Source: Synechococcus sp. NB0720_010 (GTDB lineage Bacteria > Cyanobacteriota > Cyanobacteriia > PCC-6307 > Cyanobiaceae). From it: 64,000 nt of DNA. Position 1 is the first letter of the stretch, and each line of letters opens with the position of its first letter. Below the pieces are notes generated by a model, which made no database searches, was not told the DNA's origin, and worked only from the letters and a program-made list of their open reading frames with translations. Where the stretch lies: the NCBI RefSeq assembly GCF_023078835.1, contig NZ_CP090898.1, positions 870,045 through 934,044 on the forward strand, given 5' to 3'. Below are positions 1 through 9,504 of this stretch, one piece after another. The position numbers and the translations under genes were made by a program.

Positions 1-207
1 TTGCTTGGGGGCCATCAAGGCCAGGTCGTGGTCGGCCTGCAGGTCAAACAGGTCCATCACCTGGGTCACCATCTCCCGGTGCTGACCGGTCAGCACCACC
101 CGGGTGTTGAAGTCATCGGACTGCTGGAAGGCCTGGATCACCGGAGCGAGCTTGATCGCCTCCGGACGGGTTCCCAACACGATGCAGACGTTGTGGGGAG
201 CGCTCAC
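1..207 (-). CDS. wecB: UDP-N-acetylglucosamine 2-epimerase, N-terminal fragment (window edge)
   Basis: Only the first 69 codons lie in the window; the gene runs off the left edge in frame. The translation begins SAPHNVCIVLGTRPEAIK, and the motif GTRPEAIK about ten residues in is the signature of the non-hydrolysing UDP-GlcNAc 2-epimerase family, which interconverts UDP-GlcNAc and UDP-ManNAc for surface polysaccharide synthesis. A second family hallmark, TGQHREM, follows near residue 40. The start is a GTG at 207; no ATG lies nearby. It is divergent from the pilT-like gene, with about 100 bases between them. The family call is firm; the exact substrate is inferred. Confidence 0.85.
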   Translation of the reverse strand, partial: MSAPHNVCIVLGTRPEAIKLAPVIQAFQQSDDFNTRVVLTGQHREMVTQVMDLFDLQADHDLALMAPKQ

Positions 208-309
208 TCAGGTGCCGTTGGCAGACCTCTGGATCCTAAAGATGGCGGGCAAAAAAGCTGCCCCTGGTCGGATTTGCAGCAACAGTGACGGCAGCGCGCC
301 TGCGGGCCA

Positions 310-1473
310 GTGAGCAACAGTTCGCCCTTCCCCATCGGGCTGTTCCCAGAGCAGGCAACGGCAGCAGCAGAAAGCCCGACTAAGCCACTGGATGGAGCCC
401 TCCAAGGGCAGCAACCCAGCTCACTCGAAGGCATCGTCAAACTTGCTGCGGAGCAGGGCTTCTCCGATGTCCACCTTGGGGTGGGCGAGGAACCCCGCTA
501 CCGCGATCGCGGCGAGATGCTGCGCACGGGCTGGCCCGTCACCGATGTCGCGGGCTTCCAGCACTGGCTCAGAGAAATGCTGAGCCCAGCTCAGATCGAT
601 GCCTTCCAGCGGGACAAGGAATTTGATGGCTCCCACGCCTTCCCCTTCGTCAGGGTCCGCATCAACCTCCTGGACTCCCTGCGGGGACCCGCGATGGTGC
701 TGCGGCTGATTCCGCAAACCATCGCCAGCCTTGAGGAGCTCCAGCTCCCCCCAGTGCTGCAGGAGCTGGCCTCCAAACCCAAGGGCCTTGTTCTGATCAC
801 AGGTCCCACCGGGTCAGGCAAGAGCACAACCCTCGCCGCGATGATCGATTGGATCAATCGCAACCGGGCCTGTCACATCCTCACGATTGAGGACCCGGTG
901 GAATTTGTGCACCGCAGCCAGCAGTCCTTGATTCGCCACCGCGAAGTCGGGCAGCACACCAAGCACTTTCCGAGTGCCCTCAGGGCTGCCCTCAGGGAAG
1001 ACCCCGACGTGATCCTGATTGGGGAAATTCGCGACGGCGAGACCCTGACCACTGCCCTTGAGGCATCCCAGACCGGTCACCTGGTCTTCGGCACCCTGCA
1101 CACCAATTCGGCCGTCAAAACCGTCGAGCGGGTTCTGGGGATGGTTCCGCCCCAGGACCAAGGCAGTCTGCGGCGCTCCCTGGCGGAAAGCCTGCTCGGG
1201 GTGGTCGCCCAAGGGCTGATCAAAACGAGCGACGGCAAACGCGCCGCCTTTCACGACATCTTGATCAACACCGACGCCTGCAAGGACTACCTCGAGCGCG
1301 GTGAGCTTGAAGAGATCGAATCGATCATGGCCCGCAGCGGCTTTGATGGCATGCAAACCGCCAATCAGGCCCTAATCGCCTTGGTGGAAGGGGGAAGGGC
1401 TTCAGCCGAGGCGGCCCTCGCCCAAAGCCTCAAGCCCAACGAACTTGGCCAAGCCCTGCGGGGCAAGGACTAG
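310..1473 (+). CDS. pilT: PilT-like type IV pilus retraction ATPase
   Basis: Hexameric ATPase of the PilT/VirB11 secretion-ATPase family, 387 residues. Visible are Walker A GPTGSGKST (165-173), the Asp box IEDPVEFVH (193-201), Walker B with DPDVILIGEIRD (231-242) and the His box TGHLVFGTLHTNSA (255-268), followed by the PilT C-terminal region. PilT proteins power pilus retraction in twitching motility and DNA uptake at the cytoplasmic base of the pilus. The first 35 residues are a low-complexity extension. The start is GTG at 310. No other pilus gene is next to it, so its job as retraction motor is inferred from family alone. Its stop overlaps the stop of the convergent hli gene. Confidence 0.88.
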   Translation: MSNSSPFPIGLFPEQATAAAESPTKPLDGALQGQQPSSLEGIVKLAAEQGFSDVHLGVGEEPRYRDRGEMLRTGWPVTDVAGFQHWLREMLSPAQIDAFQRDKEFDGSHAFPFVRVRINLLDSLRGPAMVLRLIPQTIASLEELQLPPVLQELASKPKGLVLITGPTGSGKSTTLAAMIDWINRNRACHILTIEDPVEFVHRSQQSLIRHREVGQHTKHFPSALRAALREDPDVILIGEIRDGETLTTALEASQTGHLVFGTLHTNSAVKTVERVLGMVPPQDQGSLRRSLAESLLGVVAQGLIKTSDGKRAAFHDILINTDACKDYLERGELEEIESIMARSGFDGMQTANQALIALVEGGRASAEAALAQSLKPNELGQALRGKD

Positions 1474-1652
1474 ACCTTGCCGGCGAGGCGGGCAATCAGC
1501 AAGACACTCAAGCCAACGGAGAGGCCCACCATCGCCATGCGGCCGTTCCAGATTTCAGCCTGAGGCGTAAAGCCGCGCTTCCACTGGTTCAGCTCCTCAG
1601 GAGCCGCTTCAACAACCTGGTCTGGGGTAGGGGCGGAGTCTGCAGTGGCCAT
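1470..1652 (-). CDS. hli: High light-inducible protein (Hli/SCP family)
   Basis: Small one-helix protein of the chlorophyll a/b-binding-like (ELIP/HLIP) superfamily, 60 residues from the ATG at 1652; a TTG at 1667 could add five residues. The core motif EIWNGRMAMVGL carries the conserved Glu/Asn/Arg set that binds chlorophyll, followed by one hydrophobic membrane helix. Such proteins sit in thylakoid membranes, bind chlorophyll and carotenoid and protect photosystem II assembly during high light. The acidic, Pro/Ala-rich N-terminus is typical of picocyanobacterial members. It is convergent with pilT and shares the four bases CTAG at the two stop codons. Confidence 0.88.
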   Translation of the reverse strand: MATADSAPTPDQVVEAAPEELNQWKRGFTPQAEIWNGRMAMVGLSVGLSVLLIARLAGKV

Positions 1653-1688
1653 CGCCTCTGCCTTCAAACTCCAAGCAGCCTACGGAAA

Positions 1689-2756
1689 TCAGAAGGGCGC
1701 CTGGGGTTCATAAAGAACCGGAGCCTGCTCGAGGGGCAGCCTGGGCGTCACAGCCAACTCGATCGAGCTTTGTGCGCCAGCACGGAAGCGCTGTTCGGCC
1801 GCCACACCGATCATTGCGGCGTTATCGGTGCAGTAGGCCAGAGGCGCTACCCGCCACTCGAGCGCAAGCGCCTGGCAACGCTCCTCCAACCGCGCGCGCA
1901 AACGCTGGTTTGCCGCGACTCCACCCACCATGACGATGGTCTTCAGTCCCTGATCGCGGGCGCAGCGGGTCGTGCGCTCGACCAGGACGTCGGCGACCAC
2001 CTGCTCAAAGCTCGCCGCCACATCCGCCAAGGGAAACGGCTCACCGCCGGCGGCTTCCTCGGCCCGCAGTTGATTGACCAGCCGCAGAACCGCCGTCTTG
2101 AGACCGCTAAAGCTGAAGTCGTAGGGATGGAAGCCCCCTTCGGGCCGTGACACCCGGCCCTTGGGAAGGCTGAAACGCTTGGAATCGCCACTGGCAGCGG
2201 CGGCCTGAACGGCCGGGCCTCCCGGATAGCCCAACCCCAACAGACGGGCGACCTTGTCAAAGGCCTCACCGGCGGCGTCATCGCGACTGCGAGCAAGACG
2301 CGTGTAGTCACCAGGACCATCCACACGGATCATCTCGGTGTGCCCACCGCTGACCAGAAGCACCAAATAGGGTCCCGGCGGCAGGGGATCTCCCAGCTGG
2401 ACCGAGCAGAGGTGCCCCTCCAGGTGATGGACCCCCAGAAACGGTTTTCCGTGTAGGCGAGCCAGACTCCGCCCGGTCACCGATCCGATCAACAGCGCAC
2501 CGACCAACCCGGGGGCCGCGGTCGCGGCGATGGCATCGAGCTCCTGGTAACTGACGCCGCTCTGCGCCATCACCTGTTCAATCAGATGGGGCAGCGCCTC
2601 CACATGGCGTCTGGAGGCGATTTCCGGAACGACGCCACCCCAACGGGCGTGCTCCTCCATTTGCGTTGCAACCGCGCTCGCGAGCACCGTTTGATTACAA
2701 ACAACGGCTGCGGCTGACTCGTCACAACTTGTTTCGAGGGCCAGCAGCGTGGGCAT
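1689..2756 (-). CDS. tsaD: tRNA N6-adenosine threonylcarbamoyltransferase
   Basis: TsaD (formerly Gcp) transfers the threonylcarbamoyl group to A37 of ANN-decoding tRNAs, working with TsaB and TsaE on the product of TsaC. The 355-residue length is normal. The ASKHA ATPase fold is visible from the start ([15 protein letters not shown]), with the metal-binding HHLEGH motif at 110-115 and glycine-rich nucleotide loops such as LVSGGHTE and [12 protein letters not shown]. The ATG at 2756 directly precedes the conserved N-terminus. It is divergent from psaF. Confidence 0.96.
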   Translation of the reverse strand: MPTLLALETSCDESAAAVVCNQTVLASAVATQMEEHARWGGVVPEIASRRHVEALPHLIEQVMAQSGVSYQELDAIAATAAPGLVGALLIGSVTGRSLARLHGKPFLGVHHLEGHLCSVQLGDPLPPGPYLVLLVSGGHTEMIRVDGPGDYTRLARSRDDAAGEAFDKVARLLGLGYPGGPAVQAAAASGDSKRFSLPKGRVSRPEGGFHPYDFSFSGLKTAVLRLVNQLRAEEAAGGEPFPLADVAASFEQVVADVLVERTTRCARDQGLKTIVMVGGVAANQRLRARLEERCQALALEWRVAPLAYCTDNAAMIGVAAEQRFRAGAQSSIELAVTPRLPLEQAPVLYEPQAPF

Positions 2757-2821
2757 TAGGTCTGGAGAGCTCTCTTACTGTCCGTAAGTGACATCCTGCC
2801 GTGCAGCAGCTGGACCTGACG

Positions 2822-3301
2822 ATGCGCCGCCTTTTTGCAGTTCTCATTTCTGCCCTGCTGATCTTCGGCTTCGCCCCCGTGGCGAAAGCTGATGTTGCAG
2901 GCCTGACCCCCTGCGCTGAAAGCGCACGCTTCCAATCCCGGGCCGCCGCCGCCTCCACCCCCCAGGCCAAGGCGCGCTTCGAGATGTACAGCCAGGCCTC
3001 CTGCGGCGCTGATGGCCTGCCCCACCTGATCGTGGATGGTCGCCTCAGCCACGCTGGTGACTTCATCATCCCCGGCATCGCCTTCCTCTACATCGCGGGT
3101 TGCATCGGCTGGGCTGGTCGCAACTACCTGATGGCCATCCGTGGCAGCAAGGACGCCGCCATGAAGGAAATCCAGATCGACCTTTCTCTGGCCTTCAAGA
3201 GCACCCTGGCTGCAGCCACTTGGCCCATCGCTGCCTTCGCTGAACTCAGCGGCGGCAAGCTGACCGAATCCGACGACAAGATCACCGTCTCCCCCCGCTG
3301 A
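2822..3301 (+). CDS. psaF: Photosystem I subunit III precursor (PsaF)
   Basis: PsaF is a lumenal/transmembrane subunit of photosystem I next to the plastocyanin/cytochrome c6 docking side. From the ATG at 2822 the protein has 159 residues, with an N-terminal signal peptide ([15 protein letters not shown] ... APVAKA) and a mature start near DVAGLTPC. The conserved Cys-containing lumenal part and the region [18 protein letters not shown] match PsaF, followed by membrane helices. An upstream GTG at 2801 would add seven residues ahead of the signal peptide and looks wrong. psaJ follows 38 bases downstream, the usual psaF-psaJ pair. Confidence 0.96.
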   Translation: MRRLFAVLISALLIFGFAPVAKADVAGLTPCAESARFQSRAAAASTPQAKARFEMYSQASCGADGLPHLIVDGRLSHAGDFIIPGIAFLYIAGCIGWAGRNYLMAIRGSKDAAMKEIQIDLSLAFKSTLAAATWPIAAFAELSGGKLTESDDKITVSPR

Positions 3302-3339
3302 TCGCGGCGGGTTATCTCCACTCTTTCAACGTCATTCCG

Positions 3340-3456
3340 ATGAAAAAGTTCCTGACCACTGCCCCGGTCTTCGCCGCGATCTGGTTCACCGTCACCGCTG
3401 GCATCCTGATCGAATTCAACCGCTTCTTCCCCGATCTCCTCTTCCACCCGATGTGA
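3340..3456 (+). CDS. psaJ: Photosystem I subunit IX (PsaJ)
   Basis: A 38-residue single-helix protein starting [20 protein letters not shown] and ending [10 protein letters not shown]. This is the standard PsaJ pattern: charged N-terminus, one membrane helix, then a conserved Asn-Arg-Phe-Pro-Asp segment. It stabilises PsaF within photosystem I in the thylakoid membrane. It lies directly after psaF and is followed by a strong terminator, so the two genes form a bicistronic unit. Confidence 0.96.
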   Translation: MKKFLTTAPVFAAIWFTVTAGILIEFNRFFPDLLFHPM

Positions 3457-3473
3457 TCGGCAGTTGCCATTGA

Positions 3474-3499
3474 GAAAGGCCCCAATCGGGGCCTTTTTT
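3474..3499 (+). terminator. Rho-independent terminator after psaF-psaJ
   Basis: A stem of AAAGGCCCC and GGGGCCTTT around the loop AATC, followed by a T-rich tail, 17 bases after the psaJ stop. It ends the psaFJ transcript before the convergent gmk gene and, being nearly symmetrical, may act on both strands. Confidence 0.85.
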
Positions 3500-3513
3500 A
3501 TTGCCCAGCGCCC

Positions 3514-4083
3514 CTAGCCAAGCCCCATCAACTGCTCCAGCTGCTGCAAGGCCTCCGTCAGATCGCCATTGACGATCACCGCATCGAATTCGGACTCGGC
3601 CTGCAGCTCCACCCGGGCTCGCTCAAGCCGCCGAACAATGGCCTCCTCGCTATCGGTGCCCCGTCCGCGTATGCGCCGCTCGAGCTCCTCAAAGGAGGGG
3701 GGCTTGATGAAGATCTGGAAACCGCTGGGGAAGCTGCGGCGCACCTGACGCGCCCCTTCCAACTCGATCTCCAGCAGGACTGGCCGGCCCGCTTGAAGCT
3801 GAGCCTCCACGGGCTCTCGGGGGGTGCCGTAGCAGTTACCGGCGAACTCGGCCCACTCGAGCAAGCCCCCTTGGGAGACCTTGGCGTCGAAATCAGCACG
3901 GTTCAAAAAGAAATAGCTCGTGCCCTCCACCTCACCGCTGCGGGGGGAGCGGGTGGTCGCTGAAATCGAAAGCCAGATCTCGGGATGACGCTCCAGCAGG
4001 GCAGTCACCAAGGTCCCCTTGCCGACTCCACTGGGGCCCGTGATCAGAAACAACCGGCCGCTGGAGGAGGGCTCTTCCGCCAT
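3514..4083 (-). CDS. gmk: Guanylate kinase
   Basis: Converts GMP plus ATP to GDP plus ADP in purine nucleotide synthesis. The 189-residue protein shows the P-loop [10 protein letters not shown] near residue 16, the GMP-binding stretch [14 protein letters not shown] and the lid region. The length fits bacterial Gmk. The ATG at 4083 is close to the conserved core. It is convergent with psaJ and divergent from the RqcH gene. Confidence 0.95.
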   Translation of the reverse strand: MAEEPSSSGRLFLITGPSGVGKGTLVTALLERHPEIWLSISATTRSPRSGEVEGTSYFFLNRADFDAKVSQGGLLEWAEFAGNCYGTPREPVEAQLQAGRPVLLEIELEGARQVRRSFPSGFQIFIKPPSFEELERRIRGRGTDSEEAIVRRLERARVELQAESEFDAVIVNGDLTEALQQLEQLMGLG

Positions 4084-4142
4084 TAGGACTCAACCATGGC
4101 CCTGCAGAGTAAGAGTGCCTCCGCAGCGAATCGGCGCAGACC

Positions 4143-5861
4143 ATGGCCGCCCAGTCCCTCCAGGCCATGGACCTCACCAGCCTTCGTGCGGTGTTGGCGG
4201 AACTGCGGCCGCAACTGGTGCCCAGCCGCTTTGAGAAAGCCCAACAGGCCGACGGGCAGACCCTTCACCTGGGGTTCCGCACGCTGGAGCGGCGGCTCTG
4301 GCTCGAGCTCAGCTGGCTGGCCGAAGCACCGCGCCTGCTGGAGATCCCGCCTCCTCCCAAACAGGGCGATGGCAGCACCCTGGCGCAACAGCTCCAGCAC
4401 GGACTGAGCGGGCTAGCGCTCACCGGCCTCCAACAAGACGGTTGGGAGCGGGTGGTGGAACTGGACTTCGCCACCAGGCCGGGGGAGCCGGCCCAGCGGA
4501 GCCTGGTCCTGGAGTTAATGGGACGCCACAGCAATGTCTTCCTGCTGGATCAAGACCGCAGGGTCGTGGCCGTGGCCCGGCAGGTCCGCGATAACCAGTC
4601 CCGCCTAAGGCCGATCAGCACAGGCGATCTCTACAGCGCCCCACCGCCCATGGGCGGTCGCTGCCCCAGCCGCAGCGAGAGCTTTGAGCACTGGAAAAGC
4701 GAACTGCAACTGCTGCCGCTGCCGCTAAAACGCGCCCTGCCCAGCGCCTATCAAGGCATCAGCCCAGCGCTCGCGCGCCAATTGGTCGCGGGACTCGGCG
4801 ATGACCTACTCGATCAACCCGCACAGGGCCTCAGCCCGGTGACCTGGGACCAGCTCTGGCAGCGCTGGCAGCTCTGGCTCGAGGCCCTGGAGGAGGAACG
4901 TTTCGTATTCCGCCTGGACGAGGGCGGGGGGTATTGCTGTTGGAGCAGCGAGCGCGCACCAGAGCAGCCAGACAGCCTCAACGCCCAGCTCGCGAGCTAT
5001 CACCGCGATCGCTTACAAGCCAGGGCCTTCCAACAGCGGCAGCAGGCCCTCAAGCAGCGGCTCGAGCGGGCCTTGGAGCGCGAACGGCAGCAACAGCAGC
5101 AACAGCAAGCGCTCCTTGATCAAGTCGGCAACAGCACTGGACTCCAGGAGCAGGCCGACGCCCTGCTCTGCCAAGCCAACCCCAGCCGAGACACGGTGAA
5201 CGAGGCCCAGAAGCTCTACAAAAAAGCGCGGCGTCTGCGGCGCTCCGTGGCCGCCATCACCCCCCGACTGGCCCAGCACCAGCAGCAACTTGAGCAACTG
5301 GAGGCAAGCCTGACCTTTCTTGAGCTCATCCAGCTCGAGTGCCAATGGGACCCCGCCAACGGGCTCCTGCAACTGCAGGCCCTCGAAGAGGACAGCGAGA
5401 GGCTCTGGCAACGCCAACCCAGCAACCGCAAGGAACGCAGGCGAGCGCAGGAGGATCCCAGCCCCCTATCCGTCACCAGCCCAAGGGGACTGACGATCCA
5501 GGTTGGCCGCAATCACCGCCAGAACGAATGGATCAGCCTCCAACAGGCCCGCAAGGGGGATCTCTGGTTCCACGCCCAGGAGTGCCCCGGTAGCCATGTG
5601 GTGCTGAAGAGTTCAGTCGCCCCTGCGGAGGACAGCGATCTGCAGGCGGCGGCCAGCCTGGCGGCCCACTTCAGCCGTGCCCGCGGCAATCGCCAGGTGG
5701 CGGTGGTCATGACCCCCTGTGAGCAGTTGCAGCGGATCCCGGGGGCGGGTCCAGGAACCGTCAGACACCGCGGTGGTGAAGTCCTCTGGGCCGACCCCGA
5801 CGCTGCTGAGGCACTACTGCGCGGCAAACCCCTTAGCCTCAGTGGGGAGCAACAGTCATGA
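4143..5861 (+). CDS. rqcH: RqcH/NFACT family ribosome quality-control protein
   Basis: The 572-residue protein has the NFACT architecture: an NFACT-N domain with the hallmark ELMGRHSN at 124-131, a long Gln-rich helical coiled-coil middle (about 285-400), and a C-terminal NFACT-R domain with NEWISLQQARKGDLWFHAQ and PGSHVVLK. In Bacillus, RqcH binds obstructed 50S subunits and recruits tRNA-Ala to add C-terminal alanine tails that mark stalled chains for degradation. Older annotations call the family fibronectin-binding proteins. Start 4143 is chosen; the ATG at 4167 is possible. The stop overlaps the tatC start by four bases (ATGA). Confidence 0.88.
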   Translation: MAAQSLQAMDLTSLRAVLAELRPQLVPSRFEKAQQADGQTLHLGFRTLERRLWLELSWLAEAPRLLEIPPPPKQGDGSTLAQQLQHGLSGLALTGLQQDGWERVVELDFATRPGEPAQRSLVLELMGRHSNVFLLDQDRRVVAVARQVRDNQSRLRPISTGDLYSAPPPMGGRCPSRSESFEHWKSELQLLPLPLKRALPSAYQGISPALARQLVAGLGDDLLDQPAQGLSPVTWDQLWQRWQLWLEALEEERFVFRLDEGGGYCCWSSERAPEQPDSLNAQLASYHRDRLQARAFQQRQQALKQRLERALERERQQQQQQQALLDQVGNSTGLQEQADALLCQANPSRDTVNEAQKLYKKARRLRRSVAAITPRLAQHQQQLEQLEASLTFLELIQLECQWDPANGLLQLQALEEDSERLWQRQPSNRKERRRAQEDPSPLSVTSPRGLTIQVGRNHRQNEWISLQQARKGDLWFHAQECPGSHVVLKSSVAPAEDSDLQAAASLAAHFSRARGNRQVAVVMTPCEQLQRIPGAGPGTVRHRGGEVLWADPDAAEALLRGKPLSLSGEQQS

Positions 5862-6661
5862 GCGATCAACCCCAGGGCCCTGACGGTCGCCCCGCTGGAG
5901 TCGCGCCGCCGCCTCCCATCAAGATTCCGGCCGCTGAAGTCCAAGAGGACTTCCCCTCCGAGGTGGAGATGACCCTCGTTGGGCACCTCGAGGAGTTGCG
6001 CAGCCGAGTCCTGCGCAGCCTGCTTGCGGTGGTCGTCGGCGCGGCCGCGTGTCTGCTGTTTGTCCGGCCGCTGGTGCGCCTGCTCGAGGTACCCGCCCAC
6101 GGCATTCACTTCCTGCAGCTGGCACCGGGGGAATTCCTGCTGGTCTCTTTGAAAGTCGCGGGCTACGCCGGTCTCACCCTGGCCCTGCCCTACGTCCTCT
6201 ACGAAGGCCTGGCCTTCGTCCTACCCGGCCTGACCCGCAGGGAACAAAAGCTCGTGGCTCCAGCGGTCGCGGGGTCCGCGGTGCTCTTTCTGGCGGGCCT
6301 GGCCTTTGCCTGGTGGGCGCTGGTTCCAGCCGCCCTGAACTTCCTCGTGAGTTACGGCGCGGATGTCGTTGAGCCGCTGTGGTCGATCGAGCGCTATCTG
6401 GACTTCGTGCTGCTGTTGATGGTGGCCACCGCCTTGGCCTTCCAGCTACCCGTGCTGCAGATGCTGCTGGCGGCCCTTGGACTCGTGCGCTCAGAGTCCA
6501 TGCTCTCGGCCTGGCGTTTTGTGGTGATGGCCTCCGCCCTGGCCGGGGCTGTGCTGACCCCCTCGACGGACCCGATCACGATGCTGCTGCTCAGTGGCGC
6601 CATCACGGCGCTCTATCTCGTCGGTGTTGGCTTGGCTCGGGTGGTCCAACGGCCGGCCTAG
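5858..6661 (+). CDS. tatC: Sec-independent protein translocase TatC
   Basis: TatC is the receptor subunit for twin-arginine signal peptides. After a 30-residue Pro-rich N-terminus, the conserved entry motif HLEELRSR appears near residue 43, followed by six membrane segments and the conserved Pro-rich loop residues of the family (LPYVLYEGLAFVLPGLT; LTPSTDP). The 267 residues fit the family. It is translationally coupled to rqcH by an ATGA overlap. Clients in this window include the Rieske protein PetC and possibly the solute-binding lipoprotein at 33 kb. Confidence 0.95.
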   Translation: MSDQPQGPDGRPAGVAPPPPIKIPAAEVQEDFPSEVEMTLVGHLEELRSRVLRSLLAVVVGAAACLLFVRPLVRLLEVPAHGIHFLQLAPGEFLLVSLKVAGYAGLTLALPYVLYEGLAFVLPGLTRREQKLVAPAVAGSAVLFLAGLAFAWWALVPAALNFLVSYGADVVEPLWSIERYLDFVLLLMVATALAFQLPVLQMLLAALGLVRSESMLSAWRFVVMASALAGAVLTPSTDPITMLLLSGAITALYLVGVGLARVVQRPA

Positions 6662-6662
6662 A

Positions 6663-6998
6663 TCAGAGCAGGAACTCACTCGCACGCCCCTCAGGAAGCT
6701 CCAGGGCCAGGTTCATCGCCTTACCCAGGCGGGGTTTGTCATTGGTAGTGGTGAGCCATTGGCGCACCTGTCCCGCCACACCAAGTCCATTGAGGGTGGC
6801 CACAAGCTCGTCGAGCTTGGCGGTGTACTGCTCGGCATCCAGGGGAAAGGATTGCTGCTCGAGGTACGCCCACATCACCTGCAAATAAAGGCGACCGCGC
6901 CGGGACGTCAGCTGTAGGTCGTAGGAGGCCTGCCAACGGCCCCGCAGGGTCTCAAGGATCTCCGCAGTGGCCAGGGGAGCGGCAGGTGACTCAGTCAC
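6663..6998 (-). CDS. DUF3067 family protein (cyanobacteria/plastid conserved)
   Basis: A soluble protein of 111 residues from a GTG at 6998. It contains the segment LRGRWQASYDLQLTSRRGRLYLQVMW and ends with a helical half LDELVATLNGLGVAGQVRQWL and the block KPRLGKAMNLALEL, which I recognise as DUF3067, a family restricted to cyanobacteria and photosynthetic eukaryotes with no established biochemical role. The open frame extends further upstream, but that part runs antisense to petC and its leader and is not similar to anything. It is convergent with tatC, with one base between stops. Confidence 0.75.
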   Translation of the reverse strand: MTESPAAPLATAEILETLRGRWQASYDLQLTSRRGRLYLQVMWAYLEQQSFPLDAEQYTAKLDELVATLNGLGVAGQVRQWLTTTNDKPRLGKAMNLALELPEGRASEFLL

Positions 6999-7130
6999 AG
7001 CAAGGCAAAGCAGGACGCCCTCGCAACAGCATGTTGCAGGCTTCGGCCACCTGCCTGCAGTTCGGGCCCGTTGCGGGAACGACAAGGTCCATAATGGCCC
7101 CCACGTCGATGTGGCTGCAGGCCGCCCCGT

Positions 7131-7679
7131 ATGACCCAAATCCCAGCGAGCGCCTCGAGCGGTGATGTCCCCGGAATGGGTCGCCGGCAGTTCATGAACC
7201 TGCTGACCTTCGGTTCGGTGACCGGAGTTGCCCTTGGCGCCCTCTACCCGGTGGCCAACTACTTCATCCCCCCGAAGGCCGCGGGCTCCGGCGGTGGTAC
7301 GGCCGCCAAGGACGAGCTGGGTAACTCCGTCACCGCCAGTGGCTGGCTGAGCGACCACCGCGAGGGTGATCGCAACCTGGTGCAAGGCCTCAAGGGCGAC
7401 CCCACCTACCTAATCGTCGAAGGCAGTGATGCCATCGGCAGCTACGGCATTAATGCCATCTGCACCCACCTGGGTTGCGTTGTGCCCTGGAACGCAGCGG
7501 CCAACAAGTTCATGTGCCCCTGCCACGGCTCGCAGTACGACAACACCGGCAAGGTGGTGCGCGGCCCTGCCCCCCTCTCCCTGGCCCTTGCACACGTCTC
7601 GGTCGAGAACGACAACGTGTTCCTGAGCCAGTGGACCGAAACTGATTTCCGCACCGGCGAGAAGCCCTGGTGGGTCTGA
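7131..7679 (+). CDS. petC: Cytochrome b6f Rieske iron-sulfur subunit
   Basis: PetC carries the 2Fe-2S cluster that takes electrons from plastoquinol and passes them to cytochrome f. The 182-residue protein has an N-terminal membrane anchor ([20 protein letters not shown]) preceded by a GRRQF twin-arginine-like stretch, and the two cluster motifs CTHLGC (111-116) and CPCHGS (129-134). Conserved GPAP follows. It lies upstream of petA in the same operon (38 bases to the petA start). The start is the ATG at 7131. Confidence 0.97.
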   Translation: MTQIPASASSGDVPGMGRRQFMNLLTFGSVTGVALGALYPVANYFIPPKAAGSGGGTAAKDELGNSVTASGWLSDHREGDRNLVQGLKGDPTYLIVEGSDAIGSYGINAICTHLGCVVPWNAAANKFMCPCHGSQYDNTGKVVRGPAPLSLALAHVSVENDNVFLSQWTETDFRTGEKPWWV

Positions 7680-7717
7680 TCTCCTCCCCAACCGTTTCCC
7701 TCTCGCCCCCACGCCCC

Positions 7718-8650
7718 ATGCGTCGCTCCTTCTCCCTGCTGCTGAGTTCGGTTCTGGTTCTCGGCGCACTCTTCTTTGCTCCTCAGGCCAGCTGGGCTTA
7801 TCCCTTCTGGGCACAGCAGCAATACGACTACCCCCGGGAAGCCACCGGCAAGCTGGCCTGCGCCAACTGCCACCTGGCGAAGAAGCCCACCCACGTGGAA
7901 CTGCCCCAAGCGGTCTTCCCCGATGAGGTCTTCAAGGTTGAAGTCGAGATCCCTTACGACACCAGCGTTCAGCAGGTGTCTGGCGATGGCTCTCCCACCG
8001 GCCTGAACGTGGGTGCTGTCGTGATGCTTCCCGACGGTTTCAAACTCGCTCCCGCTGATCGTCTGACCGACGAACTCAAGGAAGAGACTGAGGGCGTTTA
8101 CGTCACCACCTGGGACGAAGAGAACCCCAACATCCTGTTGGTCGGTCCCCTGCCCGGCGATGACCACCAGAAGATCGTCTTCCCGATCCTCTCGCCTGAC
8201 CCCGCTGCCGATAGCAACATCCACTTCGGCAAGTTCCAGCTGCACGTCGGCGGTAACCGCGGCCGCGGTCAGGTGTACCCCACCGGTGAGAAGAGCAACA
8301 ATGGCGTCTTCAACGCTTCTGCTGCTGGCACCGTTGAAGCAATCAATGCCGGTGACGCCGGTGCCTCCGTTGTCGTCATCAAGACCGCTGACGGCAACAG
8401 CGTGAGCGACACCATCCCCGCTGGCCCCACCGTCACCGCCCAAGTGGGCGATGTGGTCGCCGCTGGTGCAGCCCTGACCAATGACCCCAACGTGGGTGGC
8501 TTCGGTCAACTGGATGCTGAGGTCGTTCTGCAGAACCCCGTGCGCATCTACGGCTTGCTGGCCTTCTTCGCCGCCGTGGCTCTTGCCCAGATCATGCTTG
8601 TTCTGAAGAAGAAGCAGTTCGAGAAGGTGCAGGCCGCCGAAGGCCTTTGA
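7718..8650 (+). CDS. petA: Apocytochrome f precursor
   Basis: Cytochrome f is the c-type haem subunit of the b6f complex that reduces plastocyanin or cytochrome c6. From the ATG at 7718 the protein has 310 residues: a signal peptide ending ASWA, a mature N-terminus [18 protein letters not shown] whose first Tyr supplies the axial ligand, the haem site CANCH at 48-52, a large beta-rich lumenal domain, and a C-terminal membrane helix ending in a basic tail. The frame is open back to 7670, but that part overlaps petC. The stop TGA shares its last base with the lgt ATG. Confidence 0.97.
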   Translation: MRRSFSLLLSSVLVLGALFFAPQASWAYPFWAQQQYDYPREATGKLACANCHLAKKPTHVELPQAVFPDEVFKVEVEIPYDTSVQQVSGDGSPTGLNVGAVVMLPDGFKLAPADRLTDELKEETEGVYVTTWDEENPNILLVGPLPGDDHQKIVFPILSPDPAADSNIHFGKFQLHVGGNRGRGQVYPTGEKSNNGVFNASAAGTVEAINAGDAGASVVVIKTADGNSVSDTIPAGPTVTAQVGDVVAAGAALTNDPNVGGFGQLDAEVVLQNPVRIYGLLAFFAAVALAQIMLVLKKKQFEKVQAAEGL

Positions 8651-9504
8651 TGCCCTTCGCTGTGTTCACCTCTCCTGGCCCCTTGCTGTTTCAGCTGGGG
8701 CCATTTTCTTTGCGTTGGTACGGGCTGCTCATCGCGATTGCGGTGCTCTGCGGACTCGCCCTGGCCACGCGCCTGGGCAAAGAGCGGGGCATCGATTCGA
8801 CGTTGATCGCCGATCTGCTGCCACTGCTGGTCCTGGCGGCCGTCGTTGGTGCCCGGATCTACTACGTCACCTTTGAGTGGCGTCAGTACCGCTTCAACTG
8901 GCTGGATGCACTGGCCATCTGGCGCGGCGGCATTGCCATCCATGGAGCCCTGATCGGTGGGACCTTGGCGGTAATCCTCTACAGCCGTTGGCGCAAGATC
9001 GCCTTCTGGAATCTGCTGGATGTCCTGCTTCCCTCGGTGGCACTGGGCCAGGCCATCGGGCGCTGGGGGAACTTTTTTAATTCCGAGGCCTTCGGTCTTC
9101 CCACGGACCTTCCCTGGAAGCTGACCATCCCGTTTTCGAACCGACCGGTTGAATTTCTCGATCAATCGACCTTTCACCCGACCTTTCTCTACGAGTCGAT
9201 CTGGAACCTGGGCGTCCTACTGCTGCTGCTCTGGATGTTTCGGCGGGGAATGGAAGGGCGGATCGCACTGCCTGCTGGCGCCCTGAGCTGCGTCTATCTG
9301 ATGAGTTACAGCTGCGGTCGCCTTTGGATTGAAGGACTGCGGATTGATCCGCTTTGCCTGATGGGGACACCGCCCTACTGCGCCGGTGGACTGCGCATGG
9401 CCCAGCTGATCAGCCTGGTCTTGATCGCGCTGGGTGGCTTGGGCCTCTACTGGCTCTATGGCCGCAAACGCCCCCTACCCGACCCCAGCGGAGTGAAGCC
9501 ATGA
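8650..9504 (+). CDS. lgt: Prolipoprotein diacylglyceryl transferase
   Basis: Lgt adds diacylglycerol from phosphatidylglycerol to the lipobox Cys of prelipoproteins in the plasma membrane. The 284-residue protein is highly hydrophobic and carries the Lgt signature [13 protein letters not shown], the earlier conserved [13 protein letters not shown] and the late [11 protein letters not shown] segment. It starts at the ATG at 8650, overlapping the petA stop, and its own stop overlaps the cobM start (ATGA). Lipoprotein substrates may include the gene products at 33 and 36 kb. Confidence 0.95.
   Translation: MPFAVFTSPGPLLFQLGPFSLRWYGLLIAIAVLCGLALATRLGKERGIDSTLIADLLPLLVLAAVVGARIYYVTFEWRQYRFNWLDALAIWRGGIAIHGALIGGTLAVILYSRWRKIAFWNLLDVLLPSVALGQAIGRWGNFFNSEAFGLPTDLPWKLTIPFSNRPVEFLDQSTFHPTFLYESIWNLGVLLLLLWMFRRGMEGRIALPAGALSCVYLMSYSCGRLWIEGLRIDPLCLMGTPPYCAGGLRMAQLISLVLIALGGLGLYWLYGRKRPLPDPSGVKP

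Noticed and set aside
5040-5130. CAG/CAA-rich tract in the RqcH gene as a simple repeat
   Set aside because: It encodes the Gln-rich coiled-coil typical of the NFACT middle region and is not a perfect tandem repeat.
7442-8509. 355-codon frame opposite petC-petA
   Set aside because: Spans two genuine genes on the other strand and has no domain signature.
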